Source: Didymella arachidicola (Eukaryota > Ascomycota > Dothideomycetes > Pleosporales > Didymellaceae). From it: a stretch of DNA of 64,000 nt. Below, in pieces: positions 46,030 to 57,276 of this stretch; positions within the stretch are counted from its first letter, which is position 1; the number at the start of each line of letters is the position of its first letter. The notes beneath the pieces are model-generated. The model was not told the DNA's origin. It did not search any database and saw only the letters and a program-made list of their open reading frames with translations. The stretch lies in NCBI GenBank assembly GCA_016630955.3, contig CM049995.1, positions 1,054,001 to 1,118,000 of the forward strand. The letters are read 5' to 3'. Made by a program: the position numbers and the translations under genes.

Positions 46030-47835
46030 ATGACCTCGGAAGAGGAGCCTCGCGCGAGCCTCGACTTTGCCGAAAGCTCCATCTTGGAGGCAGTCGCACC
46101 GGCCGCTTCGAGTATCGACATCGAGGAAGCATTCAACTCGTGGGATGGCATTGTCCAAGCCGAGGACGCGTCGATATTGCCTTTTGTAAAGCAAAGACAT
46201 GTGCTGCTCTTTGGTATGTGTGGCCGACACCATCACCTGGGCAGATGTCTTACTCATACACAGGCTAGATGAATCACTCCCGATATACCTGGTTTTCCGG
46301 ACGCCATTGCTTGAAGACGACGTGCTAAAGTCGTACCTCGACCGACTAGCCGTCACTCTTGACGTCTTTGCTTTTGGCACTGCCCCTGGTACAGATCAGG
46401 AAACAAAGGCCCTGCCAAAGGAACTCATCTACTCTGAGACGATCAAGGATACTAACGAGCCCACGATTGTACTCCACGAGAACGACCATGGAAAGCACGC
46501 GTACGTCTTCTGGAAAGTCAACGTCCCCATAGGTAAGCTGCATTACCAGTCTTGGATTACGTCTCCTAAGAATAGACAGCTCGTCCGCAGGGCAGATTCC
46601 ATAAGCCGGCGATTTACTTCCAGCCCACTGCATCTCTGAAGCCGGACGTTACAGCCCACAAGCCCTCATTCAAGGATGATTACCTCCCTAGCCGGGTGCC
46701 TCCAGCGCTCAACCTGCTGCAGTCATTCGAGCACGACCCGGCACTTACAGGAATCTACCCCCGGCTCTCAGCCATGCGGATCAGCAAAATCGCTCCATCC
46801 GCCCCTCTTGCGCGAGAAATGGTGCGTCCGATCAAGACAGGCCAGCGACCGCTCTTTCGTGTAGTGCCTCCGTTAATGTGGAGGACGAGATTTGCCGCCA
46901 TCCACACCTCGCTGGCCGACCTCTCGTTGTTGGCTTCCTTGGACATTGAAGTTGCGTCATACACATCGTACGCCGTCAGTATCAAATCAGTCAACCTCTC
47001 TGTACTCGGCGGCGACATCAAGCCTCTGGGTTCCGTCGACACACCCGCGCCCTCCAGTCCCGGCGACCAGCTGTCCTACCTCTACAAAGCAACCCCAGAG
47101 CTGGGCGCCGACGGCACACCCGCGCTTGGCAGCAAGGGCCACATCCTCACGCTCAGCATCGAAGCCGACATCCACATCTCGCCCGCCTGCACACCCCACG
47201 TATCCATCACATGGAAGACCTCTGTAGACTTCGTCTCGGAAGCGCAGGCCAACCTCCTCAAGGCCGCGCACCGACTAAGCACGCACCGGCTAAGCAGCGC
47301 GTCACACACCAGCGTCAAAAGCCCGGACGCGCTGCCCACCACCGACCCCGACCCCGCCCCCAACCCAATCAACCTCACGCTGACCATAACGGGGCCGCCG
47401 CGCGTCAAGGTCGGCTCGCCCTTCACCTGGTCCTTATTCCTCGTCAACCGCAGCGACAAACCGCGCCGCCTCGCCGTCATGGTCCTCCCAAAGCGAAAGC
47501 GTGACGCCCACCGCCCTTCCTCGTCAGCGTCCTCGATCGGCCGCGGCGCAGACGGCAAAGAGCTCCTCGCCCCAGCGGTGCTGGACGAGAAAATCGTGTA
47601 CGGCCGGCAAAGGGGGGCAATGGCCGAGGTGACGGAGCTGGCGTGCCTGACGACCGACGTCCGGCTGGGGCAGCTGGGGCCGGGGTCGTGCTACAGCGCG
47701 GAGATGAGGTTTGTTGCGCTGGCGGCGGGCGTGCAGGGTGTCGAGTGCGTGAGGGTTGTTGATCTGGCGACGAACGAGACGGCTGATGTAAGGGATTTGC
47801 CGAGTATTGTTGCGGTGGAGGAGGGTGTGGAATAG
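46030..47835 (+). CDS. TRS65: TRAPPII complex subunit Trs65
   Basis: Subunit of the TRAPPII tethering complex that activates Golgi Rab GTPases. Exons 46030-46213, 46269-46532 and 46580-47835; 567 residues. The conserved blocks DESLPIYLVFRTPLLEDD, KPAIYFQPTASLKPD, FRVVPPLMWRTRF and the late beta-rich region with SPFTWSLFLVNRS resemble the Trs65 family. The first intron ends at CAGGCTAG; an earlier CAG would put a stop in frame. The C-terminal GSCYSAEMRFVALAAGVQGVE fits a TRAPP immunoglobulin-like module. The fungal-specific subunit supports the taxonomic call. Confidence 0.85.
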
Positions 47836-48024
47836 ATGGTGTTGGTAGTCTGAATACGTCCATGATAGGATTCAAAGCTATCGAGCGCTTCACTGCGCAA
47901 TACAACGTTCGTCACGGCTGCGCTCTCTAGACGTAGTCTCCCTCTCATACGATCTAACCAGCAAAAAAGTCAACACCGCATCCCTTTGTCCAGAAACCAA
48001 ATCGCTATCAAAACACACACCCCA

Positions 48025-50343
48025 TCAAAACAAATCCCGCATAATCCTCGCCAACTCATCATTCTCCCCCCCAAACACCGGCACGCCCTCAAACCCCGCG
48101 CCGCCCTGCAACCCCCCCATCCCATCAAACCCATTAATCCCAAACGTCCCCCCGGCAGCCTCAAACAGCGTCGTCAAATCCAGCGCCATGCCCCTCGGCG
48201 TCCCGCCCCTCTGATCCGCACCACGCTGGACCTGTCCGTGACTCTGAGCATTCAAAAACACCGCGTCAGCATCGACACTATGCCCCGCCAACCCGGCCAT
48301 GGCGACGGCGGCATCCGACGCCGACTGCTCCATCAAGTCCTCGCTCACGAGCCCCAGCCGCGGGCCGACTTCCTTGAGCGTGCGAATCGTGCGCCACAAG
48401 CGCTTCGACACGAGCGAGTCGGCGCTGAGCCCACGGACGAGGTCGAGCGCCATGTACCACTCCTCCCTGCACAGGCTGCTGAACTCGGCGGGCGCGTGCG
48501 CGACGGCGAGGAAGAGCACTGCGAGCCCGCTGATGAGGAAGTAGTTGAACATGGTCTGCTGGCAGCGGTATATGTCCGTGTTTCGGTTGATAAACGTCAG
48601 GATGCGGATCGTGTCCTTTGCGACTTTGACCACGGTGTGCGCAAAGTCGAGGTGCGTCATAATGGTGGTGGCGGTGTGCAGGACGGGGCGGTAGATGAGG
48701 ATGCGCATTTGGTTTGCGCGGAGGTAGAGGAGGATTTGGAGGCGGTGGAGGACGCGGGGAGGTGGGGGAGAGGGGGAGGGGGAGGGGGCGGCATCGGGGT
48801 GTTTGAATCTGAGGGGGTCGGGGATGGAGCGGTGCCAGTTGAGGACTTGGAAGTCGAGGAAGGAGATATCTTCTTTTGAGATTTTGAGGTCGGAGGAGGG
48901 GGGGGTGTCGGGGGTGGTGGAGACGGATTTCCAGACCTTGGAGCCGATGGCGCTGTAGGCGATCATGGCGTTGAGGTAGGGGGTCGAGGTGTGTGTCGAG
49001 ACGTCCTGCTTGTGTGAGGTTGTGTGGATGGGGGCTGTGGCATGCCGGGCTCTGTGACTTACGGGCTTGGGCAGGTTGTGGTCCATGTCTGCGTCCTGCA
49101 GGGCAAACGGCATGCCGGTGCCGAGCGACCAGCGGCGGTCCAGCACATAGACGGACCAGAAGATGCGGACAGCAGCAGCGTGCTCGTCCGGGTCCGGGAA
49201 CAGCGTGGCGTACGTCTCGCGGCGGTGCAGGCCCAGCTCGAGACAGTGGCGGGCCGCGAGCCCGATCATGCGCCAGGCGAGGCCCTCGTCGTCGCGGGTG
49301 AAGTGGTACATGCCGGCCAGCGCCAGCAGGCGGATGCTCTGCAGGCTGACGGGCTCGGACAGGATGCGGTCGACGACCTTTTGCACGTTGTCGAACAGCT
49401 TCTCGCCGAGCGGGTCGTTGCCGGCGCCCTCCATGACCAGCGTGATGGCGAGCACCAGCTTGAGCACCGTCGTCTGGCCGTCCATGATGGCGTCGGCGCC
49501 GGGCATGGCGCCCTGCATCAGCCCGGAGCGCGCGGCGGCCTCGACGAACGAGAACAGCATCTCGGCGTAGCGCAGCACCTTGTCCATGTCGAGGATCGGG
49601 TACATGATGCCCTGCTCCTCGTGCCAGACGTGCACCAGCCGCAGCGCCTCCTGCTTCGAGACGGACCAGATGGGGTCCTTGTCGGCGTGCATCAGGCCCG
49701 GCGCGTGCAGCTGCGCGACGAACGGCGGCGAGGCGCGCGGCGTCGCGTCGTGCGTGGCCGCGCCCTCGCCGTCGTCGTCGCCGTCGTCGGCAGCCGTGAT
49801 GCCCATGGTCTTGAGGCTCGAGCGCGCGACGCCGAGGCTGAAGGCGTTGGCCGTCGGGCCGTGGAAGCGCGGGTGGGCGCCGGCCGACTTGGTGCGCGAG
49901 CGCGCCGACTTGGGCGGCGGCAGCATGGGCGCATACTCGGCGGCGGCGGCAGCAAAGGGCGTGCCGATGGCGGCGCTGCTCTGGACGTCGACGTGCGCGC
50001 GTAGGCTGCTGAGGCTCTGGAACAGGTCGTCGACCTGCTGCTGCAGGCTGGCCATGTGCGCCGTCATCTGCTTGAACTCGTCGCTGTCCTTGAAATTGTT
50101 GCAGCAGTTGGGCGCATACAGACACTCCAGGCTCAGGTTGCCGCAGCGCTGGCACGGCGTCTGCCCGTTGCACTTGATCTTGCGCCGCTTGCACTCGTTG
50201 CACGCGATGCTGATGTACCGGTTGCGCTTCGCCCGCGGCTGCCCGGCCCCGTCCTCGCTCTTGCGCTTCGCTGTGCCGCTCGTCTCGTTCGCCGGGCTCA
50301 TCGTGTCGCTGCCGTCGGCCGTCGACGTGCGTCGTGGGCTCAT
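48025..50343 (-). CDS. Zn2Cys6 fungal transcription factor
   Basis: Nuclear regulator with an N-terminal binuclear zinc cluster (ACNECKRRKIKC...CQRCGNLSLEC, residues about 47-75), a preceding basic stretch, and a following heptad-like helix (MTAHMASLQQQVDDLFQSL) for dimerisation. A fungal-specific transcription factor domain follows (MIGLAARHCLELGLHRR, IFWSVYVLDRRWSLGTGMPFAL). Exons 49063-50343 and 48025-49005; 753 residues. The 57-nt intron at 49006-49062 is a multiple of three and can be read through, but it has proper GTAAGT and CAG sites. Targets are unknown; housekeeping neighbours give no hint. Confidence 0.92.
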   Translation of the reverse strand: MSPRRTSTADGSDTMSPANETSGTAKRKSEDGAGQPRAKRNRYISIACNECKRRKIKCNGQTPCQRCGNLSLECLYAPNCCNNFKDSDEFKQMTAHMASLQQQVDDLFQSLSSLRAHVDVQSSAAIGTPFAAAAAEYAPMLPPPKSARSRTKSAGAHPRFHGPTANAFSLGVARSSLKTMGITAADDGDDDGEGAATHDATPRASPPFVAQLHAPGLMHADKDPIWSVSKQEALRLVHVWHEEQGIMYPILDMDKVLRYAEMLFSFVEAAARSGLMQGAMPGADAIMDGQTTVLKLVLAITLVMEGAGNDPLGEKLFDNVQKVVDRILSEPVSLQSIRLLALAGMYHFTRDDEGLAWRMIGLAARHCLELGLHRRETYATLFPDPDEHAAAVRIFWSVYVLDRRWSLGTGMPFALQDADMDHNLPKPVSHRARHATAPIHTTSHKQDVSTHTSTPYLNAMIAYSAIGSKVWKSVSTTPDTPPSSDLKISKEDISFLDFQVLNWHRSIPDPLRFKHPDAAPSPSPSPPPPRVLHRLQILLYLRANQMRILIYRPVLHTATTIMTHLDFAHTVVKVAKDTIRILTFINRNTDIYRCQQTMFNYFLISGLAVLFLAVAHAPAEFSSLCREEWYMALDLVRGLSADSLVSKRLWRTIRTLKEVGPRLGLVSEDLMEQSASDAAVAMAGLAGHSVDADAVFLNAQSHGQVQRGADQRGGTPRGMALDLTTLFEAAGGTFGINGFDGMGGLQGGAGFEGVPVFGGENDELARIMRDLF

Positions 50344-51007
50344 GGTTGCGGTGCGGTGCTGTGCTGTGCAGCTGCAGGCCGCCGTCCGCCGCCTCCCGTC
50401 TCGTAGGCGTCGCCGTGGATGGAGACGTCGTCGGACACGCTTCCACCATGCGGCTTCCGCGACCCACTGATCGGCGCGTTTGCGGGGAAATCTACGACGC
50501 TCAGCCTGGATTGATTGGTCTTGGCTGGCCTTGATTGGCTGGAGCTTCCCACATCACCTGCAACAGCACCCTTCACGTGATAGCCTGCATCAACGTAAAC
50601 CATGGATTGACTGCTCCCCCAGCGAAGCACTGCGCCCCCTGCTGGTGTGCCCTCGAATCAAGCCTATCTACCAGTGCTTGCACGCTACAGTCTCCAGCGC
50701 TAGCCGAGAAGACTCGAGTGTCACGTGGAGCGCCCTAGCAAAGATGCTCGTTCCTCTGGACGACGTACAGCCATGCAACCAATCCCAGCAACACGGCCGG
50801 TCAAGCGACTGATTTCCAGCATCCTTCCAAGATCGACTTCTCCCTTAATGCCTGCTCTACACCAGATTTGAGTCTCTCCCGAAGCCCCGCTGAATCCACC
50901 TTGTAGATCGTGCCTTTTGATAACTCGATAATATGACACCGCCTGCCTTTGGAGCGTAGAGTGAGCAACATGCCAGTAGAGCACAACCTGCACCTCCCTC
51001 CAAGCCT
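50344..51007. other. Intergenic region
   Basis: 664 bp between the Zn2Cys6 factor start and the CK2 beta 3' end. Nothing supported. Confidence 0.45.
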
Positions 51008-52126
51008 CTAGCCTGCTGCAGCATCCACAGCAACGCCGTTGGTATCCATAGCGCTGCCCTCGACCGCCCCGCTTCCATTCGCTGGCCGTCTTCTTGTGCG
51101 CGCCTGTCTCCGTGTGCGATTGGCAGGCACACCCGCCTTGCCGCCCTCTGCTACGTCCACCATGTTCATGTCGTCCTCGTCTGGCCGATCCTCGTCTTCC
51201 GCGCGCTCTTCCCAGTATCGGCGTGTCTCGTCGAGCTCGGTGACATCAGCCGGCCGCATTCGCAACCACTTCATGCGTGGGCCAGACCGGGCGCGTTCGC
51301 TGACGCGGAACCCGTATATGCGGGGCTCGTAGATGGAGCCTACGCCAAGGCCAGGTGCGAGGTTGTTCGGTGCAACGCCGTTGATCAACGTCACGTTGGC
51401 TGGCGTTGTGTTGTTGCGCGACTTGGCCTCGGCGCTCTGGGCCTGTAGCTGTGCGAGGGCGTCGATGGTTGCAGATGTGCTGCTTCGTAGCCCGCCGCTG
51501 ATGTCGAGGTCTGTAAACGTCATGAAGAACAGCGAGGGAAATGTCGTGCCAAAGAAGGCGCCGTCGACCGTCTGGAAGCGCGAGTTGGGAGGCGTGTAGA
51601 CATCGAGGCACGACGGACAGAAGAGCTTGACCGTCTCGTGGCCGGGGCTGTCGTTCAGGCCAACGGGGAGGACCTTGCACGAGTTGCAGTTTACGCGCGG
51701 GCAGGTACCAAAGTGTTGCAGCTCGTACTTCTCGGCCATTTGCTGGATGCCTGGCCTAGAGGTGATGTAGCGCTGGTGTATCAGACCGTAGAGAAGCTCG
51801 GCGGAGCTTTCTATAACACTCAAATCAGAGGCTATCCGCAAGTGTCTCCGGTCGCCTGCCCTCCTGTAGGCACCCCTCTCATCACCCAGAACCTCGTCCT
51901 CGTCGTCTTCCTCCTCCTCTTCCTCTTCATCTTCATCATCATCCTCTGGCTCTACGTCCAGAATCATCTCCAATGCCTCCTTGTACATGGGCACCTGCGA
52001 CTGCAGGCCCGTCAGGTTGAAGTCATCCTCGATGAAGTCTTCTGACACCTCCGCGAAGTACTCGTGGCCGAGCAGGCCGCAGAACGACGCGACCCAAGAC
52101 TCGGTGACTTGCGACGACGATGACAT
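51008..52126 (-). CDS. CKB1: Casein kinase II regulatory subunit beta
   Basis: Regulatory subunit of the CK2 holoenzyme. Intronless, 372 residues. It begins with the family block WVASFCGLLGHEYFAEV and EDFIEDDFNLTGL. An acidic insert of about 25 residues (DDDEDEEEE...) follows, then LYGLIHQRYITSRPG. The zinc-binding dimer region has CPRVNC...C and FCPSCLDVYTP, then DGAFFGTTFPSLFFMTF. The C-terminus is extended by about 130 residues with EPRIYGFRVSERAR and a basic/acidic tail, larger than animal CK2 beta but similar to fungal Ckb1. Confidence 0.95.
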   Translation of the reverse strand: MSSSSQVTESWVASFCGLLGHEYFAEVSEDFIEDDFNLTGLQSQVPMYKEALEMILDVEPEDDDEDEEEEEEEDDEDEVLGDERGAYRRAGDRRHLRIASDLSVIESSAELLYGLIHQRYITSRPGIQQMAEKYELQHFGTCPRVNCNSCKVLPVGLNDSPGHETVKLFCPSCLDVYTPPNSRFQTVDGAFFGTTFPSLFFMTFTDLDISGGLRSSTSATIDALAQLQAQSAEAKSRNNTTPANVTLINGVAPNNLAPGLGVGSIYEPRIYGFRVSERARSGPRMKWLRMRPADVTELDETRRYWEERAEDEDRPDEDDMNMVDVAEGGKAGVPANRTRRQARTRRRPANGSGAVEGSAMDTNGVAVDAAAG

Positions 52127-52815
52127 GCTGGGTGTAGGTGTGCGCCGCTGTGTATGCGCGGTTCAGGGTGCAGGGCGCAATTCCACTCCGCGGTGCCGGG
52201 ACCACGAGGGGTCAAAATGAGACGTGTGGGGTCGTGAGTCGCTCTCACGCAAACGTGCGGGTCTAGAGCGTGCAGATGCTTCGCCTGGACTGCCGCAATT
52301 TATGAGTGTGCAGTCGAGTGTCTTATCTCGTGTTGTGTGGTGCAAAGGAGCAACACAGTGGGGCTCGGCGTCGTGATGGCAGGCCGTGAATCAGGCGGGG
52401 TATAGTCGCTGAACGAGTGGATCTGGAGCTTGCGATCAAGAGTGCGACAAAATCCTCTGAGCACAGTGATAGCGTTGGAAATGTCAGTGCGGAACTTGTT
52501 CTTTGAGCTTGCACGTTGTGACAGGTGCATCTGCGTCGTCGCTTCCAGCCCTGATGCTAGCCTTGGCGGGCGCGCACGTGAAAAGTGGCTGCATGTTGCA
52601 CAGCGAGCCATTCCAGGTTCTTAATCACACAAGAAATAAACGAGAAGCAAACAGCACGGAGATCTATTCAGATCGATGAGGTGTATATACTTTACAACAT
52701 TGCATCATGTACGGATGGAGAGATGGATATGAACCCTTCCAAAGGCAGCACTACGCTGTAAGATCTTCCCAAAACCCAATGGGCAGCCTGAACGCCTGCT
52801 GATGTGCCAATCAGC
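52127..52815. other. Intergenic region
   Basis: 689 bp between the CK2 beta start and the SCAP 3' end. No supported feature. Confidence 0.45.
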
Positions 52816-55800
52816 TCAGAGAGCTTTTCTTTCCATCTCTCGTTTCGGCCGTGCCCGGTAACTCCCAAGACCAATGTCAAGACCGCCGTTCTGCACAATT
52901 ACGCCGTTATAAACCTCCTTACCCAGTGTTATGACCTTCACGGTGTTCCCAAATCCTACTGCTACACTGCACTTGCCCAGTTTGGTTATGGGCCCGGGCG
53001 CTACGACAAAGAGATCGTCAGCCTCGTTCTCCTCGACGTGGTCATCGTCAGGTAGCAGTGGCCGAGACCGAAACTCGCCATTTGACGACACTGTCCATGC
53101 TTCCCAGCAATCGGTGCTGTCGATAGCTGGCGCAGGTAAAAGTCCGTGGGCTGAGCCAGTAAAAACCCTCGATGTGACGAGTGATTCATTCGGCTTGCTG
53201 GCGCGTTGCCTGACGGCAGATATCGGGGCGATGGCAACGGGGGCGTCGTCTTCGTCATCGGATGCTTCTGACGAAGCTGAAGTTGACCGGAGCCGCCTGC
53301 GCACGCCCACTATGGAAGAGGCACCAGCGGTCTCCCAAACGCCGGCTGAATCGATCCAGTAAACGGCTTCAATCGCGCGTTCAAGACCCTGACACTGGTT
53401 TCTGGGTCTGTCCAAAGGCTTACCGAGACACATGTGAGAAACTGAAGCATCATCGGGGGTGAAGCTCTGTAGAATCATGTGCTCCTTATCCTGTTCCGCA
53501 TATGCGACTGACAAGGTGTGAACCGCAGATGCACCGCAGGGACATTGACGTCTCGCAGAGTGCATGACTCGGAAAGAGTGTGGTCGGATATGGCCAATTT
53601 CGAACGCGTATATTAGCGCCTTGCTGCTGAAGTCGAAGATCTCAGCTCTTTCGTCACGGAGCGCAAAGATGAGGCCGAGGCTAGGCACGCCATAGATACA
53701 CTTGACCTTGGCAGGGTTGCTGTCAGGCGGTGGGCCAGGGTCAAGGCTAGCTACGACCTCGGATGATGCATTGTTGGGTTCCTGCAATGACAGAACATGT
53801 ACCTCGCCTGGCTTGCATACAAAGACCAAATTGGCTTCGCCTTTGGTGTTGACATAGAGCTCAGCACACAATATAGCACTCGCGCTGATGCGTTTTGTAT
53901 GGTGAATGCCAGTCCAGGCTTCAAGTTCTGTAAGGTAGCCATCTGGACTGACGATCATGATATATGGTCTTTCTTGGTCGTTGCGAGTGATGCTGATGAA
54001 CGAGAACAGCGCTGGCACCTGTGCTCGAAAGTCGACCACTGGGAACATTAGGAACCGCGAGGCCGTAATGTTCCAGATGCCTATTCGCCCAATATCGGTA
54101 CCCATGGCGAGAAAAGTGCCACTATCGTCCAGAGCAATCGCCACTATGGGCCACAGCTTCGGTTTCATGTTAGCTGTTTGCAACGTGGTAGGTACATAGC
54201 CCGTGCGTCCTTTCAGCCAGATCGAAGTGGTCCTGTCCAAGCTGACACTAGTGAGGCTGCCCTTGATGGATGACGACATGTCAACGATGTCCAACGTGTG
54301 CTGCGTTGGCAGTGTCTTGACGGAGAATGCTGATTCTTTTTCTTCGTCGTCATCAGTCGTCTCTGGGAGACCGGTCCACAGGAGATAATTCATGAGCAAA
54401 GTGACGCCTGCTATCATGAACACCGCCATCAAAGCTGCTGGAAAAGTATGACCTTGTGCGAAGCGACGAAGGTGGTCCATTAGCGTAGTGGGTACTTGAG
54501 GTTTGTCCCTCCCCTGCGCTCCCCTGGCCACAACGAGGATCGGGTCATAGATTCTAGCGATGAAGCTGTGCGCACCCGGCTTGAGTACGGCAAACAGCTC
54601 TCGGGCCGTATTATGGTCCTGTAGCTTCAACCACTCTGCCGGGGTCCTGGCCTGATTGATCGGTGGCGAACTCCAGCGGGGGAACCTGCTTCGCTTCTGT
54701 CTTCTTGCCAGGATCTTCTTCTTCACTGTGTCAAACGAAAAGTGCTGATCGCCAACATCGAAGAAGTGAAGATTGATGGCAAGTATGACTGAGAAAATTG
54801 CAACCGTGCCAGCGAAACGTGTACTCAAGGGCGTCGAACCTTCCAACAGCGCAGAACACCAAGACTGTCGTTCTGGTTTCTTTTTCTTCGAACTTCGAGT
54901 CAAGTCGGCCTGACCAATCGAATCGGAAAGCTCCATGCGCTGAACATCGACGCTCAAAACGGCGACAAAGAAGGTCAGGTGGTAGACAAAATCGAAGACC
55001 AATGTAACAGCTGCGAAGATGCAAAAGTCAGCTACCCAAGGCGATACAAACCGGGAGCACAAGTATATCAAGGCTAAGTTCTGAAATGCGACGGCAAGCG
55101 ACAGGTGGCCGACTTCTCCAAGTGCGTTTCCAATGCGCTGTTGCGGAGGCATCTCTGGCGGTGTTTCCAGGACGGCGTTGATCAGTCGAAAGATGTTACC
55201 AAGTCCATAGCAAAACACCACTGCTGGAAACCAAGGTCGTGGAATGCGCGCTAGATCAACCCCTAGCCAGGTACACAGCGAGAAGCTGGCGATGATACAG
55301 ATGGCCATCTTCGCGCCAACTGTAACCAGCAGACCGAACCAACTTTTCACAGCGCGCAACTGCATCACCCTCAAGATTACATAGATGGTAGTGATCGTAT
55401 ATGAGCCGGCGAGAAATATGTCATCCAGCCTCGACATTGGTTTCAGACGAAACTCGTAGAGGCGGCTCGTTGAGATTTGTGCATCTTGAGGAAATATGGT
55501 CCAGTCGCTGTCCAATCCTTGCGCAAGTGCTCTTGCTCTTGTGTTCCACTGTTCGCCTATGTCGGTACTCCCGGTCTGGTCTAGCAACGTTAAGACGAGA
55601 GCGTCAGCTGCTTGAAGCCTCGCGTTGGTGAAATGCTTGCCAGCAAATACGGTGCTTGGCCGCAGAATAAGGTTCATGGGGGTCTGCGTCCTGCTGCCGG
55701 CGTGTATTGTTTCTAAGATGTTCTTGTCGATCGCCAGTGCTTTCTCGGAACAGTTCCAGTACATCAGCGGCGATCGCCAACCCCACTTCTCACCTGGTCC

Positions 55801-56318
55801 TGGAACGACACAGCCTGAAAGGGTGCGACTAAGCATTGATGCTGGACTGTGTTCTCCTGCGTCGAAGCCGCCGTTCAGGAGCGCAACTTGTACATCCAAT
55901 GCCTTGCGCAGCACACTCTGGTTGAGTGCGCTCATGTAGTCGCCATGCACCCACACTTGGCGTACGAAGACATCTGTATGGTGGTCGCCTTCAATCTCTG
56001 TCGTCGAGGTCCAGACATGCTTGGGAAGGTTGCGCAGGCCTACAGCGGCAGCGCTGTTGGTTTGGAAGACGGCTGGGTAGCAAAGGAGCACCGAGATGCT
56101 GATGGTCAGGACGAGCGATAGTAGCCAATGCCGCGCGGTCGCAGTACCGTGGGCCTGGAAAGCACGGCGGATGGGGTGTGAGGGCGAGAGTTTGGGCGGT
56201 TCGGTCGTCCTGCTGCTGTTGAGCTGGTTGCCTCTGTGGACTCGGGAACTGCGTGCGGTCAGGCGCAGGCAGCCTCGGTGACTTACCCTCGCAAAGGATA
56301 AAGAAGATACCAGATCAT
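52816..56318 (-). CDS. SREBP cleavage-activating protein (SCAP), sterol-sensing and WD40 domains
   Basis: ER membrane escort that controls processing of the sterol-regulatory transcription factor SREBP; in fungi this also serves low-oxygen adaptation. Exons (minus strand): 56287-56318 and 52816-56209; 1141 residues. The 32-nt first exon encodes MIWYLLYPLRG, the usual fungal SCAP start, and joins in phase to TTEPPKLSPSHPIRRAF and the first membrane helix (HWLLSLVLTISISVLL). A lumenal loop follows, then the sterol-sensing domain starting MSRLDDIFLAGSYTITT and ending LSVDVQRMELSD. Later helices include FPAALMAVFMIAGVTLLMNYLLW. The C-terminal half has WD40-like repeats (SVSLDRTTSIWLKG, LDDSGTFLAMGTDIGRIGIWN). 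An SREBP gene would be expected elsewhere in the genome. Confidence 0.94.
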
Positions 56319-57276
56319 CTGCTCATGTGGACATGCTCCACTCTGCAAAGAATTCGGCCTCAGCTATCAGCTGAAGGTAGGGAACGCACGCGCGCTCAAC
56401 TGCGGCAGCGACAAGAGGGGTGAAGCTATCCAGAACCATGGAAGGTGCGGAGCAGCAGCTGTGAACGTCAAAAGTCACACCCAGACCACCACCGGCGGCG
56501 ACGGCGCAGCTCAAATCGCGGCACTTGTGGAGATCGAAGGGGGTAGCGACACGCATTATTGTCTTTTCGTGGCGTTCGGGGCGCGCAATCGAGCTTCGCA
56601 GTCCGCCAAGAAGCTGGCATCGCAGAGTTACACGCTCAATGCGGGTTCGCCAGTTGCGATTACTTTACGCGAGCAGTCGGTGCAGGATTGTCTCGATGCA
56701 GTTACAGCAACGTGAAGGGCATTTGGGGAGGCTCCAGAGCCTGCGTCTGATATGCTATCCATCCGTTTCAATTATGCCTACAGCGTCCAGACCTGACTAG
56801 AAAAAGTAAAGAGCAGAGACCCGAGCGCTTGGAACTGACTGTCTGGGGAGTCGTCCTCGACGACGCACGAAGTGCAGATCACAAGTTACAGCGGATATCC
56901 TCCAGCGCCGAGCCTACACAGCGGCCGATGGCATGCGCGAGCCGTCATTCGTGCTGCAAATTCTCCGAACACCCCAGAGCCTCAAGCGCTCTGCCAATGA
57001 TAAGGGCACCCACGAAGCTTGTGGCACAGACTATTTCTGGCAGTTATCGCGATAATGCTGGATGGTGCTCTGTGGGCGGCAGGCAACCGAAGCTGGACCC
57101 GAGTGCTGCCACCTGCAGGTAATCTGGAATTATTCTGCTTCGAACGGTGTACACGCGTGCCACGTTGGACCACAACGAAGAGGCCCAGTGCATGAGGAAG
57201 AGGCCTGCGACCCTTCTCCATGGGTCATTCTTCTGGAACAAGCTCCTGTACCTTTTGGCGTTGACATTGTGGCACC
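56319..57276. other. Intergenic region with small unassigned open frames
   Basis: 958 bp. A minus-strand frame (56323-56556, 77 codons) and a plus-strand frame (56461-56715) overlap each other. Neither has a convincing start plus recognisable fold. Probably promoter of SCAP and 3' flank of the ACL4 gene. Confidence 0.4.

Noticed and set aside
49006..49062. Extra 19-residue insert in the Zn2Cys6 factor
   Set aside because: It has GTAAGT and AAGCAG sites and is absent from the expected regulatory domain.
48278..50467. A 729-codon open frame antisense-shifted against the Zn2Cys6 gene
   Set aside because: Its translation is Arg/Pro/Ala/His-rich and motif-free, a product of high GC. The overlapping frame contains the zinc cluster and regulatory domain.
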